DNA of 64,000 bases from Thermoanaerobacterium thermosaccharolyticum DSM 571 (GTDB lineage: Bacteria; Bacillota; Thermoanaerobacteria; Thermoanaerobacterales; Thermoanaerobacteraceae). This document shows, in pieces, positions 26,035 to 36,180 of the stretch. The stretch's first letter is position 1. The number at the start of each line of letters is the position of its first letter. The position numbers were made by a program, and so were the translations under genes. Under the pieces are notes generated by a model. It ran no database searches, was not told the origin of the DNA, and saw nothing but the letters and a program-made list of their open reading frames with translations. Where the stretch lies: NCBI RefSeq assembly GCF_000145615.1, contig NC_014410.1:2405501-2469500 (forward strand), given 5' to 3'.

Positions 26035-27435
26035 TTCTTTTCCGTTTTTTTCTGGAAATTGAAAGAAAAAATTTGCAAAATAAAAGCATCCCTTCTATAA
26101 TATGTTTTGCTAGAAACCAAATAGAAAGGATGCTGATAAAGTGAGCAAAAGTTATTTAAAACAAATGCTTACCTACTTCTCTAAGGTATACCATCTTGGA
26201 GAAAAAATCAATACCCTAAAAGATAAAAGAGTAAAATCTTCAGTAAAAATTTCAACAATTACCTTTGTAGTATTGTTCGGATTTATGCTTCAAATAAGAA
26301 GTTTTAATAGGTTGGAACATTGGCTTAAAAAAGGTAAATTTAAAAAAGCATTACCCAAAAAAACTAAAATGCCTCGCATTGATACTATTAGGCGGGTTTT
26401 AAGTAATTTTGATTTAGATGGTTTAAATGAACTTAATAATAGTATAATCAAGACAAGCATAAAAAATAAGGTTTTTAGAAGGGGAACTATAGATGGACTA
26501 AAAGTTGTTGCAATAGATGGTGTAGAGCTATTTGAAAGCACTAAAAAATGTTGTGGTAATTGTCTCACACGAGTCCAAAAGGATGGAATTACTCATTACT
26601 TTCACAGAACTGTAGTATGCTCAACAATAGGTTCTGATTCACACCTTATCTTAGGCCAGGAAATATTAGAACCCAAAAAAGATGGTTCAGATAAAGATGA
26701 AGGAGAAATTACAGCAGGCAAGCGTTTAATTAGGAAATTGCATAGAGAATTTCATCATTTCGCAGACATCATAGTAGCTGATGCATTATATTGTAAATCC
26801 ACTTGGGTTAAAGAAGTTTTATCAATAGGGATGGATGCAGTAGTAAGAGTTAAAGATGAAAGACTTAATTATAGTTAAAGATGCACTTGGTTTATTCAAG
26901 TGTCGAAAAGCAAATAAAGAATGGACTGTTAAGAAAAAAAGTAACAATTATATTAAAATTAAAGCTTGGGACGAAGACAATTTTCAAATGCCTAGTTTGG
27001 ACATAGAAGTAAGATTTATAAAATTTATAGAAGAGATACATTGCTCAGGCAAAGTAGAAATAAAAGAATCATGGATAATAACTACATCTAAAGTTACTTC
27101 AGTAGAAACTCTATGGAAGATAATGCATAGTAGATGGGAAATTGAAAACAATGCTTTTCATCAATTAAAAACAGAATGGCACTTAAATCACTGTTTTCTG
27201 CACAGTTCTGAAGGTGTAGAAACTGTATTAATGTTTATAATAATAGCATTTAATTTGATGCAATTATATTTCTTTAGGTGTATAAGAAATTTTAGGGAAA
27301 AGCATATGTTACAAATAGATATTATTGAAGATATAAAAGATGAGATATTTATCATAGAAATTGGATGGAATAACCCACTGTTTGTGATGACGTAACTTAA
27401 AAATAAAACTGGAAATTCATTATTAAAATTCGTGG
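26035..27435 (+). mobile_element. Insertion sequence with a frameshifted DDE transposase
   Basis: An IS4-like element of about 1.4 kb. Ends are not resolved: only weak terminal similarity (TTTCC-T-rich near 26045 and 27425) is visible. The leader carries a hairpin (AGCATCC..TTCT with AGAA.AGGATGCT, about 26087-26135) that would hide the transposase SD, common in IS elements to stop expression from outside transcripts. It lies between an esterase remnant and a truncated regulator. Confidence 0.6.
26141..27395 (+). pseudogene. IS4-like DDE transposase, frameshifted
   Basis: Two overlapping frames (26141-26878 and 26856-27395) together make one transposase of about 418 residues. The first part holds VVAIDGVELF (first Asp) and ADALYCK (second Asp); the second part holds MHSRWEIENNAFHQLK (Glu). 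The break is near 26866: RVKDERL should run straight on into IIVKDALGLF, which needs removal of one base from CTTAATT. A single-base insertion, so probably an inactive copy. Confidence 0.75.
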
Positions 27436-27549
27436 GGGTAAGGGGAAAGTGTAACTATTTTTGGCATCCAAGCGAATTTGTTATTACCATATATTCAATT
27501 AGATGTAAAATATAAAAATTCTTGCAAAAACAAATTTTTTACTGGAATT

Positions 27550-28910
27550 TTATTGCGAAATCTCTGTAATCTCTTCTACTGTTTGGACGATTTCAACGCC
27601 AACGACATTTTCGATGTCAGAAACGTCAATAATCTTATTGACTTTGTGAAAATACTTTTCAAAGTAATCATTTATATCTTTCTCCATCTCTTTATCAAGT
27701 TCTTCACCAGTAAGTCCCATGCTTTTAAGCTCATGCATCCTAGAATCTATCATTTCATAAATATTATCTTTGCGGCTATCTTTCTCAAACAAGATGTTTT
27801 CTTCATTTTTGTCAAATACGTAGTACCTTTTATTTATCTCTAAAAACTTATTCCAAAGTTGACGGTGTTCCGTTTCCATATAAAGGCCATTTCTTATATA
27901 CTGTGGCAAATCAATGCTATTTATTTTTATTTCTTCTTTTTTATTTGAAACAAAATCTGCATAAGCTTTTGCACACGCAAGCTGAATATCTGTTTTCAAC
28001 TGCCCAATGTTATTTGGACAGTTATAGCTTAGAAAAGCTTTCATTGAATTTACCGACACAATAATTTGCCTACCGAGTTTATTCGATTCTTCCCTTATAA
28101 ATTGGCAGATAAGGTTGAATCTCTCATCAATGCTTCTCTCTCGAAGACTTGGCAGACGTATGATCATCGGAATTCTTCTTGTAAATGTCTTAAGAAGGAT
28201 AGAATCTGGATTCTCTGTAGTAGCAGAAATTATCAATACATTGGATTTTCTCTCTAAATCGGTTTCACCAAGCCTTCTAAATATACCCTTATCCATAAAG
28301 GTAAAAAACATTTCCTGCCCCTCTGGTGGAAGCCTATGAACCTCATCTAGGAAAAGTATTCCTCCATCAGCTTTTTCTATAAGTCCCACTTTATCATAAT
28401 CCGCCCCTGTTAAGCACCCTTTTTAGAACCAAACAACTGACTTACAAGAAGCTGTGGATTATTGGCATAATCTGCGCAGTTAAAAACTATAAACGGAGAA
28501 TTTTCATCCATTCTATTCATTTCAATTGCATATTTGTGTATGAGTTCTGCAAACATTGATTTTCCAACGCCTGTCTCTCCCAAAATTAATATGTGCATTC
28601 CATTGGGAGGATACAGTATCGCTGCTTTAGCCTGCTCCACTGCAGAAAATAGGCTTGGATTTTTTTCTAAAAATTTATCAAGAGACGTTTCTTCTCTTTT
28701 ATTTGAAATTTCCTCAACATATCTAAAAAGTACCGGCTTTGTACCTACTTTAACTGCTTTCCCTTCATCACATAGTCTATTTAGATCGCTACTGACATTA
28801 GCTCTGCTAAGCCCAAGAGAGTCAGCTATATCAGAAGCACTTACGCCTATTCCTCTATCCAGTTCTTTTAGTTTCTGATAAACAATATCGATTCTCTTCA
28901 AAGTTACCAC
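27550..28910 (-). pseudogene. LevR-type sigma-54-dependent regulator, frameshifted and truncated
   Basis: An N-terminal helix-turn-helix (IADSLGLSRANVSSDLNRL), then an AAA+ sigma-54 activator domain with Walker A GETGVGKS and Walker B GGILFLDEVHRLP. The frame breaks at about 28411: LFGSKKGA should continue LTGADYDKVGL, but one T is missing and a stop follows at once. The tail ends shortly after the start of the first PRD domain (GVEIVQTVEEI), so the EII-like and second PRD domains are gone. Full-length relatives have about 900 residues. It would have controlled a PTS operon; none is present. Confidence 0.8.
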
Positions 28911-29040
28911 CTCAAGTAAAACAATATAACATAAATCAATTTTAAATCAAATTACGCGCAATATTCTCTTTTATTTATTATACATTAACTAAATCTTAAT
29001 ATAAATGAAAAACTTTGCACTTGCTTATTTATTTTTGACA

Positions 29041-29070
29041 AAAAAATAAGGCGGCTTAAAAGACCACCTT
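29041..29070 (-). terminator. Terminator of the mntA-hepT operon
   Basis: Minus-strand AAGGTGG/CCGCCTT stem followed by a T-rich run, about 50 nt after the hepT-like stop. Confidence 0.7.
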
Positions 29071-29117
29071 TGCAATCCCAAACATCTTTCTTCCATCCCT
29101 CGTCAATAATCCCATAT

Positions 29118-29528
29118 CTAATTATTGTATTTTTGCAGTATTATTCTTGAAAAGACTATCAAATCATTTAAGCCATTTTCAATCAAATCCTGGACAACTT
29201 TCAAATCTATCAATTGATAATTATGCACAGCGATATTTCTAAAACCAACCATGGATTTTAATTTCTTCTCTAATGCATCATCTATGACACTATTCTTACG
29301 AAGCAGTTCAAATGCATCTCTACTATTTTGAGGAATACCAAAAGATTTCTCTGCTACAACATGCATCGCTAGATCTATACAAGCTTCACAAGCCCTTTGT
29401 ATATTTAACAATATTGAATCCTGCTTTGTATAATTTTTGAGATTCATCGGATTCCCTTCATATTCTTCTTTAATTCTCTTTATGCATCTTTCAATAATTT
29501 CAGCTTTATTAATTACAACATCACTCAT
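29118..29528 (-). CDS. HepT-like HEPN-domain toxin (DUF86)
   Basis: A 136-residue helical HEPN protein. The RNase motif R-x4-H-x-Y is present as RNIAVHNY near residue 102. In characterised pairs HepT acts as a ribonuclease and is silenced by adenylylation at the Tyr of this motif by the partner MNT protein. The partner gene overlaps by 8 nt upstream, so they are co-translated. Confidence 0.9.
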   Translation of the reverse strand: MSDVVINKAEIIERCIKRIKEEYEGNPMNLKNYTKQDSILLNIQRACEACIDLAMHVVAEKSFGIPQNSRDAFELLRKNSVIDDALEKKLKSMVGFRNIAVHNYQLIDLKVVQDLIENGLNDLIVFSRIILQKYNN

Positions 29529-29946
29529 TGTAAATCCGTCCCCTTTTTAATATTTTATCAATTATTTCAACTCTTTCCTCATTTAATTTCGCATAATCTT
29601 TCAATGCATACATTTCGAAATTCATTCGCCTTAAATCATCATTACAATAAATTATTTTTTTCGTTCCTACCACCTGAGCTTTGAATACAGTTGATGCTTT
29701 TCGCAAATCTATTAAATCCACATCCCGTTTTAGTAAATCCGCTAATTCCTGCGAAATCATAAATAAATCATAACCGCTAATATCTTTATCGCTTAAATAC
29801 GCAATATCAATATCACTATCGCTTCTAAATATACCATTTACAGCCGAACCAAACAGATATATTACATACGGCTCTACTTTATTTATAAGAAAATTCTTTA
29901 TTACATCGACTTGTTCATCGTTAATATTCATCGTCATCACCACCAT
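29521..29946 (-). CDS. MntA-like minimal nucleotidyltransferase antitoxin
   Basis: A 141-residue MNT-domain protein with the signature YLFGSAVNGIFRSDSDIDIAYL (Gly-Ser and Asp-x-Asp catalytic set), and DVDLIDLRKAS supplying the third acidic position. It is expected to adenylylate and so inactivate the HepT partner. The true start is probably the ATG at 29931 or 29937, after GGTGGTG. It forms a two-gene toxin-antitoxin operon with a terminator downstream. Confidence 0.88.
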   Translation of the reverse strand: MVVMTMNINDEQVDVIKNFLINKVEPYVIYLFGSAVNGIFRSDSDIDIAYLSDKDISGYDLFMISQELADLLKRDVDLIDLRKASTVFKAQVVGTKKIIYCNDDLRRMNFEMYALKDYAKLNEERVEIIDKILKRGRIYNE

Positions 29947-30110
29947 TCATTATGATACATATGATATTAATCAAAAAACGATTGTATAAAAAGACCTTAA
30001 CTTTTCTTGATAAAATCTTTCAAGATTATTATGCCATATTGTTCTATCGCATACAATAGAAATTCATATCCCACCTATAGAGGATGGGAGACTTCTTTCA
30101 AGCCTCTGTT

Positions 30111-30149
30111 AAAAAATCTCCCCTTCTAAAAGAAGGAGAGATTTTTAAT
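30111..30149 (-). terminator. Terminator of oleate hydratase gene
   Basis: AAATCTC..CTTCT / AGAAGGAGAGATTT stem with a minus-strand T-run (ATTTTTTAAC). A second small stem-loop (TCCCACC/GGATGGGA) lies at about 30068-30090. Confidence 0.8.
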
Positions 30150-30153
30150 CATA

Positions 30154-31731
30154 TCATTTGAACATCGTCACAAATGACTTAAATAACGTTCTTACATCAT
30201 ACTGATATTGATTTATTGGTTCCACTGGTCTAGTTATTCCGAAAAGTTTATATACAGCAATTCTTGCAGATCTAACTGAATATTCTTCTGTGAATACTAC
30301 GTCATCAGGTATTTCACAAAATTGTCCAATAAATGCTAAATTAGTTGAGCCTTCCGGTACAACTTGAGGTCTATCTCCTATCGACCTTGGCATAAACTGT
30401 GCTGTAATAAATGGCATCATGCATGGAATGCAATTTGCCGATTTTATTATATCGTCCATTTCTTTTTCAAATTTTAAATGATGCAAAAGTTCAATTAATA
30501 TTTCTTCTCCTACACATTCTGACATTTTCTTTTTAACATAATTACCCGGATTATCAGGAAATAATCCATACCCCCAAAATACTTTCACATTATCAGGTTG
30601 ATTTCTAAAGTGTGGTTGATGTGCCAAAACAATTGACATAAACCAATTAGAATCCTTAAATGTAACAAGAGCACCTGTCCCAGCTTTATTACGCGAAAAT
30701 TTTTCCATTAGGTCAAAAAACTTTGAATTATGACAAGTTACAGTAAATGATTCCCACTTTGATCCTTGTATATTATCGTCAAATACAGTAGGATTTCCTA
30801 AACCTTGTTTTTTCTTTGAAATCTTATCCCATAATTTCCACGATGCACCTTTATCATTTAAAACAGGTGGCTTTGTCATTGATCCCAAACTGTAGCCCTC
30901 TGTCATTGAACCATTCGTGACAAATACAACGTCGCTTTCATTTACCTCAATTGTTTTTTCCATACCTTCTTCTTTATAGTATATCCTTGTAACCGTTATT
31001 TTATCTGTATCCTTAAAGTCTAGATCTGTTACGGCACATTTCAGTTTGAAATCAACATTGTGATTTTCCAAGAACTTCTTTATTGGTAAAATTAAAGAAT
31101 CGTATTGATTATAAGGTGTTCTTGTCACACCTTCTAATGTATGTATTCTTGGAAACTCATGCATAAATCTTATCATATATCTTCTTAATTCTGCTAAGCT
31201 ATGCCAAGGTTGAAATGCAAAAGTCGTTGCCCACATGTACCAAAAATTGGTCTCAAAAAAGTGTGGTTTAAACCAATCACTAATTTTTAACATATTAAGC
31301 TTCTCTTCAGGTGTTACAATGAGCTTTGCCAAAGCAATCCTGTCATCATTGTCAAAACCCATAGATGATACATCTACGACTTCACCGTTATTATTAACAA
31401 GTCTTGCATTTGAATGGGTTGGATGTTGAGTGTCAAATTCAATTATTTCTTCTCTGACGGATTTCTCTGGATTGTCAATAGATGGTATTGACAATAAAAG
31501 CTCCCAAGTATTTTCATAAGTTTCGTCATTCAACATCCTACCGCCTCTTATTACATACCCAGTTTCAGGATTACCCGCACCGTCATTGCTTCCACCTAAG
31601 ACATTCAATTCTTCAAAAATATGAATATGATCACCTGGAAAGCTGCAGTCCCTAATCAAATAGCACGCTCCTGCAAGTGAAGCTATTCCTCCTCCTACAA
31701 AATAAGCGTGAGTGTTTTTATAATCTCTCAT
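30154..31731 (-). CDS. Oleate hydratase family flavoprotein
   Basis: About 525 residues of the 'myosin-cross-reactive antigen' family. It adds water to the cis-9 double bond of oleate or linoleate to give 10-hydroxy acids, using FAD. N-terminal YFVGGGIASLAGACYLIRD is the FAD loop; FEELNVLGGSNDGAGNP and YVIRGGRMLNDETYE are conserved. The ATG at 31731 has GGAGC 9 nt upstream; an earlier ATG has none. Slightly shorter than the usual 565-590 residues at the C-terminus. The TetR gene upstream may control it. Usual role: detoxifying unsaturated fatty acids. Confidence 0.9.
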   Translation of the reverse strand: MRDYKNTHAYFVGGGIASLAGACYLIRDCSFPGDHIHIFEELNVLGGSNDGAGNPETGYVIRGGRMLNDETYENTWELLLSIPSIDNPEKSVREEIIEFDTQHPTHSNARLVNNNGEVVDVSSMGFDNDDRIALAKLIVTPEEKLNMLKISDWFKPHFFETNFWYMWATTFAFQPWHSLAELRRYMIRFMHEFPRIHTLEGVTRTPYNQYDSLILPIKKFLENHNVDFKLKCAVTDLDFKDTDKITVTRIYYKEEGMEKTIEVNESDVVFVTNGSMTEGYSLGSMTKPPVLNDKGASWKLWDKISKKKQGLGNPTVFDDNIQGSKWESFTVTCHNSKFFDLMEKFSRNKAGTGALVTFKDSNWFMSIVLAHQPHFRNQPDNVKVFWGYGLFPDNPGNYVKKKMSECVGEEILIELLHHLKFEKEMDDIIKSANCIPCMMPFITAQFMPRSIGDRPQVVPEGSTNLAFIGQFCEIPDDVVFTEEYSVRSARIAVYKLFGITRPVEPINQYQYDVRTLFKSFVTMFK

Positions 31732-31855
31732 AAAAATCAGCTCCTTGATTATCAAATATTTCTAAAAACAATATAGCTTTATAACACTGATTTTGAAATA
31801 ATCAAAGAGCTTAAACTGTATAAAATTTTGACATTTGATAGAATTTGTATATTTT

Positions 31856-32422
31856 TTAATCACACAGCTCGTATTTTTGCAGGGCTTTCATGAAATTGCT
31901 TTCAATAAGTTCATTTAAATCTTTAATTAGTTTTTCCGGTTTTTCTTTCATACCTTTTTTCATCCATTGTATGATTAATCCTATAAATGCCAGGGTATAA
32001 AAATTCGCAATAAATTCCTTGTATTTCTCCTTCACTTTCATATTTCTGGATATTTCATAAACAACCCCAATAACAAGGTCATATGTCACAGAATAAAGAT
32101 AATTCTCCAAGTGTTCTCTTCCCAATGAGTTTAATGTATTGATACAGAATAATTTGTTATCCTCAATATATTTAAATACTTGATAAAATCCCTCTGTCCA
32201 ATGTTCATAATTTTTATATTGAGAGATTTTTTCAATAGCTTCTTTTTTATAAATCCACTCAAGCAGTTCAAAAATATCGTGAAAATGATAATAAAAAGTC
32301 TGCCTATTGAGGCCACATTTATTTACGATATCCTGTACGGAGATTTTATTTAATGGCTTTGTTTTCATCAATTCTTTAAGCGCATCAGCCATTGCTTTTT
32401 TCGTTATTTGAGAATTTGCCAT
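31856..32422 (-). CDS. TetR/AcrR family transcriptional regulator
   Basis: A 188-residue regulator. The N-terminal HTH (KISVQDIVNKCGLNRQTFYY, residues 23-42) resembles the DhaS-like TetR subgroup, with a C-terminal ligand/dimer domain. It stands between a LarA-family gene (6 nt upstream) and oleate hydratase (about 125 nt downstream), all on the same strand, so it may regulate either. The effector is unknown. Confidence 0.88.
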   Translation of the reverse strand: MANSQITKKAMADALKELMKTKPLNKISVQDIVNKCGLNRQTFYYHFHDIFELLEWIYKKEAIEKISQYKNYEHWTEGFYQVFKYIEDNKLFCINTLNSLGREHLENYLYSVTYDLVIGVVYEISRNMKVKEKYKEFIANFYTLAFIGLIIQWMKKGMKEKPEKLIKDLNELIESNFMKALQKYELCD

Positions 32423-32427
32423 AAATT

Positions 32428-33681
32428 TTACTCCTCCACATATGGCAGCGTCGAATTTGCGTATGGAAGAACAAGTATCTTAGGATCGTGATATTTTTTA
32501 ATAGCTTCATCAAGTGCATCCTGCGGAGTCTTTGCATATTTAAAGAATATCTTTTCAGTTAGACTGCGGTCAAAAGATGATATAAGGTAGATATCAGCCC
32601 TTTTCAATACTTCACAGATTACAGCAGCTTTATGTGCTCCAAGCCTGAATTCTTCTTTTATCCACTTTAATGGCTCATCTACAGATGATGAATTTACCAT
32701 CCAGTCTGAAAAAAGCTTCTCTCCCAAACCTTCTCTGCATTCCGCCACTAATATTATTGTTCCACCGTCTTTTACAGAATATTGGGCATTGTCAAGCCCT
32801 TTTTGAGCTTGATAAAGGTTAATGTCTTTTGGGTATCCTCCACAAGATGCCACCACAATATCAGCTTTCTCCGGTATAACTCTTTTGTACATCTTATCGA
32901 TGTATTTTGCACCTTCTCTGTGAGCTTTTATGGGGTCCCCTGATACTACTTTAACTATCTCTTTGTGGCTGTTTAAGACTGCATTTACTATGAAATCGAC
33001 TCTTGCCAGCTTACCTCCTTCTTCGATATCCTCTCTCATTGGATTTCCATCGATTTTGCCTGGCATTGCTCCTTCTGAAAACATAAGGGCGTGATTTTTT
33101 TCTATGGTATTTTTGCTGCAAACACCTGGAAGCAGTGCTTTGTGGCCTCCACTGTACCCTGCCTTATAGTGAAGTTCTAAGTTACCTGTAGCTATGATAA
33201 AATCTGCATTGTATACTTCACGAAAGACTTCTACTGGCGTACCTCTTTTTGTAGTACCAACGTATACGCAGTCATCTATATCATGGTCGATACACTTTAT
33301 CCTATTAAACACTTCTTCACCAACAAGCGTCTTCTTTTCATCATCTGTATGCTTTCTGTGGTATCCAAGCCCAAATACGATTTTTATGCTATCATCGCTT
33401 ATACCTGCCCTGTTTAATTCATCTGTTATAGGCGGTATTAAAATGTGAGATGGCGACGGGCGAGTTATATCGCTGGCTAATATTACGACATCTTTTTTGC
33501 CCTTGACCAAATCAGATAAAGGCGCTTTACCAATTGGATCTTTAAGCGATCTTGATACTTCCGCCATAGGGTCTTCAACACCAGGCAAATCTTCAGGATA
33601 AAGCACTGTACACATATTCTCATCTATTTTTACATCTACCGCACCTTTTCCGTATTTTAAGGAAATCTCTTTATAACCCAT
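32428..33681 (-). CDS. LarA family (nickel-pincer) lactate racemase-like protein
   Basis: A 417-residue protein of the LarA/DUF2088 family. Conserved parts: ASDITRPSPSHILIPPI, the histidine motif YHRKHTDDE and ELHYKAGYSGGHKALLPG, whose lysine would hold the pincer cofactor. LarA racemases use a nickel-pyridinium pincer cofactor made by LarB, LarC and LarE, none of which is in this window. Many paralogues act on other 2-hydroxy acids, so 'lactate' is only a default. The NikR-NikMNQO nickel uptake locus lies 17 kb away. Confidence 0.85.
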   Translation of the reverse strand: MGYKEISLKYGKGAVDVKIDENMCTVLYPEDLPGVEDPMAEVSRSLKDPIGKAPLSDLVKGKKDVVILASDITRPSPSHILIPPITDELNRAGISDDSIKIVFGLGYHRKHTDDEKKTLVGEEVFNRIKCIDHDIDDCVYVGTTKRGTPVEVFREVYNADFIIATGNLELHYKAGYSGGHKALLPGVCSKNTIEKNHALMFSEGAMPGKIDGNPMREDIEEGGKLARVDFIVNAVLNSHKEIVKVVSGDPIKAHREGAKYIDKMYKRVIPEKADIVVASCGGYPKDINLYQAQKGLDNAQYSVKDGGTIILVAECREGLGEKLFSDWMVNSSSVDEPLKWIKEEFRLGAHKAAVICEVLKRADIYLISSFDRSLTEKIFFKYAKTPQDALDEAIKKYHDPKILVLPYANSTLPYVEE

Positions 33682-33706
33682 CGCAAACCTTCCTTTCCAC
33701 GAATAT

Positions 33707-36169
33707 TCATCTCAGCCTTAAGCCTGTCATGTCGTACAACGTGTCATCTATCTTTTTAATAATCTCATCATCTGCATCGCCATCTATTGATATGCCAACT
33801 GTCATATCATCTAAATATACGCTTGGATTTTTCTTAAGTTTAACTCCCATTTCCCCAAATACTCTCTTTGCAATATTTATGACTTCTATCTGATTGCAAC
33901 CGCTTCCTACCACAATCGTCCAACCAGTCTTCTTTATAAGCTCATCTATTTTTTCTTTGTACCTTTCGCCAACTACCTTAGATATAAATGATAGTTCAAT
34001 ATACTTGATGCCGTTTGATGTCTTTATGCTCTTTTTATAAGGCTTATGAGGCAAATCCTTAAACGCCTCATCTATGATCGTAAGTGCCTCATTCTGCTCA
34101 AGTTTATCAGAACCTTTATCAACAACACCAATTGTATCAACCGACGCGTCTTTCCCATTAACTATAAGCTTAAGTCCAGTCTCATTGTAAAATTTATCTT
34201 TTACTTCTTGGATGTCTTCAATTTCTCCGTCAATCTTTACAGATACTAATTTGTCAAAGCTTTTGTAAGATATTTTGCTAATAGCAGCATCTGGCAACAG
34301 CTTATATATGACGTCATTTATGGCTGATGTGTTTATATTTTCGTTTATTTCAACTTTCCATCCTGTTCTTTCTTCAAATTCTTTAAATAGATGGGAATAT
34401 CTATATTTTGCTACATCTGGAAAATCAAAGTACAAAATAGCTATCTTCTCATCAAATCTGGCACCCTTTTTGTATAGTCCTGACTCTCTGCTGAAGTATT
34501 CATCAACTAATGAAAGCATCTTGTTCACTTCCATAGGGCCTTTATCTTCTTCTGACTTCAGTTCTTCTTCTGATACAGGGCGATATAAAAACATCCTCTT
34601 TTTATCAGGCTGAAAGTATACTGAGTTATTCAGCAAATCTTTTAAAGCATCAGTATCTTCCACGCAACCCCATATTTCCCCTATATCTTCTACAGACAGT
34701 CCTATGTCTACGCCAATTTTATCCAGCACAAATCTCCAAAGCTTCTCTATGTTGCCTTCATTTAAAGCATCTTTCATTTTCATTGAAGGAAACGGCTCTC
34801 TTTTAAGCTGTTTTCGCGGATTTTGTATATCAATATCGTGCACATCGCCATTTTGTGGTACATACACATCTGTCCTAATGTCCCTCTGCACTTCTCTTCC
34901 TAAAAAATCTATCACATCTGGATCGCCATGGATTAAAAACACTTTTTTAGGATAAAGGAAATTTACAAACGACAGTATCTCGCTCATGTCGGCATGTGCC
35001 GAAAGTCCAAACTTGTCAACTGCACATTTTACTTGTATTTCTTTATCCCCCAATTTAAGCTTTTTATCATCGTCTTTTTCATCTGTAAGCTCCAAAAGCC
35101 TTCTTCCTGGAGACTCCTCGTCTTGATACCCTGTTATGGCTATCAGGTTTTTTTCGTCTCCTGCCAGCTTTTCAGCATACCACTGGCTGGGACCGCCTGT
35201 AAGCATTCCTGAGCTTGATACTATCACGCATGGCTCTTTTATGATTTCTTCCCTCATTTCAGGTATGTCAACTGGCATCACATTGTCATCAAAGAATATT
35301 TCTCCGCCTTTAAAAATCTTCTTAGCCAGATTTTCCCTTAGGTAGTTTGGATTTAACTTGTATATCCTGCATATATCTTTTACCATGCCATCTACGTAAA
35401 CCTTTGTATTTATCATGCCTTTATTTATAGCCTTTTTTAGTATGAGGATTATTTCCTGCGCTCTCCCAAGTGCAAAAGCAGGTATCAGAACCTTTCCGCC
35501 ATTTTTTACTACAGAGCCTATCTTCTCAACAAGCCTTGATTCTTCTAATTCTCTATTTGCATGAAGCTTATCGCCATACGTGGATTCAAAAAAGGCTACA
35601 TCTGGTCTTAATTTAGGTATTGAGGCACCTTCTATCGTATTCTGCCTAAATCTCGAGAAATCGCCTGAGTAAAAAAAGCTTCCCTCATTTCCGACTATGT
35701 ATATTGACGCTGCACCTGCTATATGACCGGCGCTGTAGAAAGTAACCTTTAAATCAGCGTCTAAAAAAGGTGAAAATGTATGCCCAGGCGTATGGCATAT
35801 AATCCTGTTTAGCATTTCCTTTACATGTATCTCAGCATAAGCGGGTATCTCCGCTTCTCTTTCCATTATCTTTAAGCTGTCGTACAAAAGTACCCTTGTC
35901 AAATCTTTTGCAGCATGTGTCATATATATTTTAGCATCAGGGTATATTCTTGATATTATCGGAAGAGCACCTATATGATCCATGTGTGCATGGCTTATTA
36001 CTATGACATCTACTCCACCATTTTCCTGAATATGCTGAAAATCCGGAAGATTGTCCTTGCTTGATGACATCCTTATTCCACAATCTAGTAAAATATTTTT
36101 CCCGTCTATATTCACCAAGTAGCATGATGCACCTACTTCGCTTGCTCCACCGCAAAAATAAAACTTCAT
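33707..36169 (-). CDS. Beta-CASP metallo-beta-lactamase RNase with KH-like C-terminal repeats
   Basis: An 820-residue protein. Residues 1-450 form an MBL plus beta-CASP nuclease: SHAHMDHIGALP is the metal motif, FYSGDFS and FFESTYGD follow, then FALGRAQEIIL and a final LSAHADMSEIL/LIHGD. These are RNA-processing nucleases (CPSF73/RNase J superfamily). The remaining 370 residues hold at least two similar modules, each with an 'E/KKTGW' strand and ending '(N/D)xTGL(K/R)L', perhaps KH-like RNA-binding units. The architecture recalls archaeal KH-beta-CASP enzymes, but with the extra domains at the C-terminus. Confidence 0.82.
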   Translation of the reverse strand: MKFYFCGGASEVGASCYLVNIDGKNILLDCGIRMSSSKDNLPDFQHIQENGGVDVIVISHAHMDHIGALPIISRIYPDAKIYMTHAAKDLTRVLLYDSLKIMEREAEIPAYAEIHVKEMLNRIICHTPGHTFSPFLDADLKVTFYSAGHIAGAASIYIVGNEGSFFYSGDFSRFRQNTIEGASIPKLRPDVAFFESTYGDKLHANRELEESRLVEKIGSVVKNGGKVLIPAFALGRAQEIILILKKAINKGMINTKVYVDGMVKDICRIYKLNPNYLRENLAKKIFKGGEIFFDDNVMPVDIPEMREEIIKEPCVIVSSSGMLTGGPSQWYAEKLAGDEKNLIAITGYQDEESPGRRLLELTDEKDDDKKLKLGDKEIQVKCAVDKFGLSAHADMSEILSFVNFLYPKKVFLIHGDPDVIDFLGREVQRDIRTDVYVPQNGDVHDIDIQNPRKQLKREPFPSMKMKDALNEGNIEKLWRFVLDKIGVDIGLSVEDIGEIWGCVEDTDALKDLLNNSVYFQPDKKRMFLYRPVSEEELKSEEDKGPMEVNKMLSLVDEYFSRESGLYKKGARFDEKIAILYFDFPDVAKYRYSHLFKEFEERTGWKVEINENINTSAINDVIYKLLPDAAISKISYKSFDKLVSVKIDGEIEDIQEVKDKFYNETGLKLIVNGKDASVDTIGVVDKGSDKLEQNEALTIIDEAFKDLPHKPYKKSIKTSNGIKYIELSFISKVVGERYKEKIDELIKKTGWTIVVGSGCNQIEVINIAKRVFGEMGVKLKKNPSVYLDDMTVGISIDGDADDEIIKKIDDTLYDMTGLRLR

Positions 36170-36180
36170 GTGTATCCCCT

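Noticed and set aside
30060-30095. Riboswitch or CRISPR repeat at the small GGATGGGA stem-loop
   Set aside because: A single short imperfect hairpin without conserved core sequences; nothing supports a named element.
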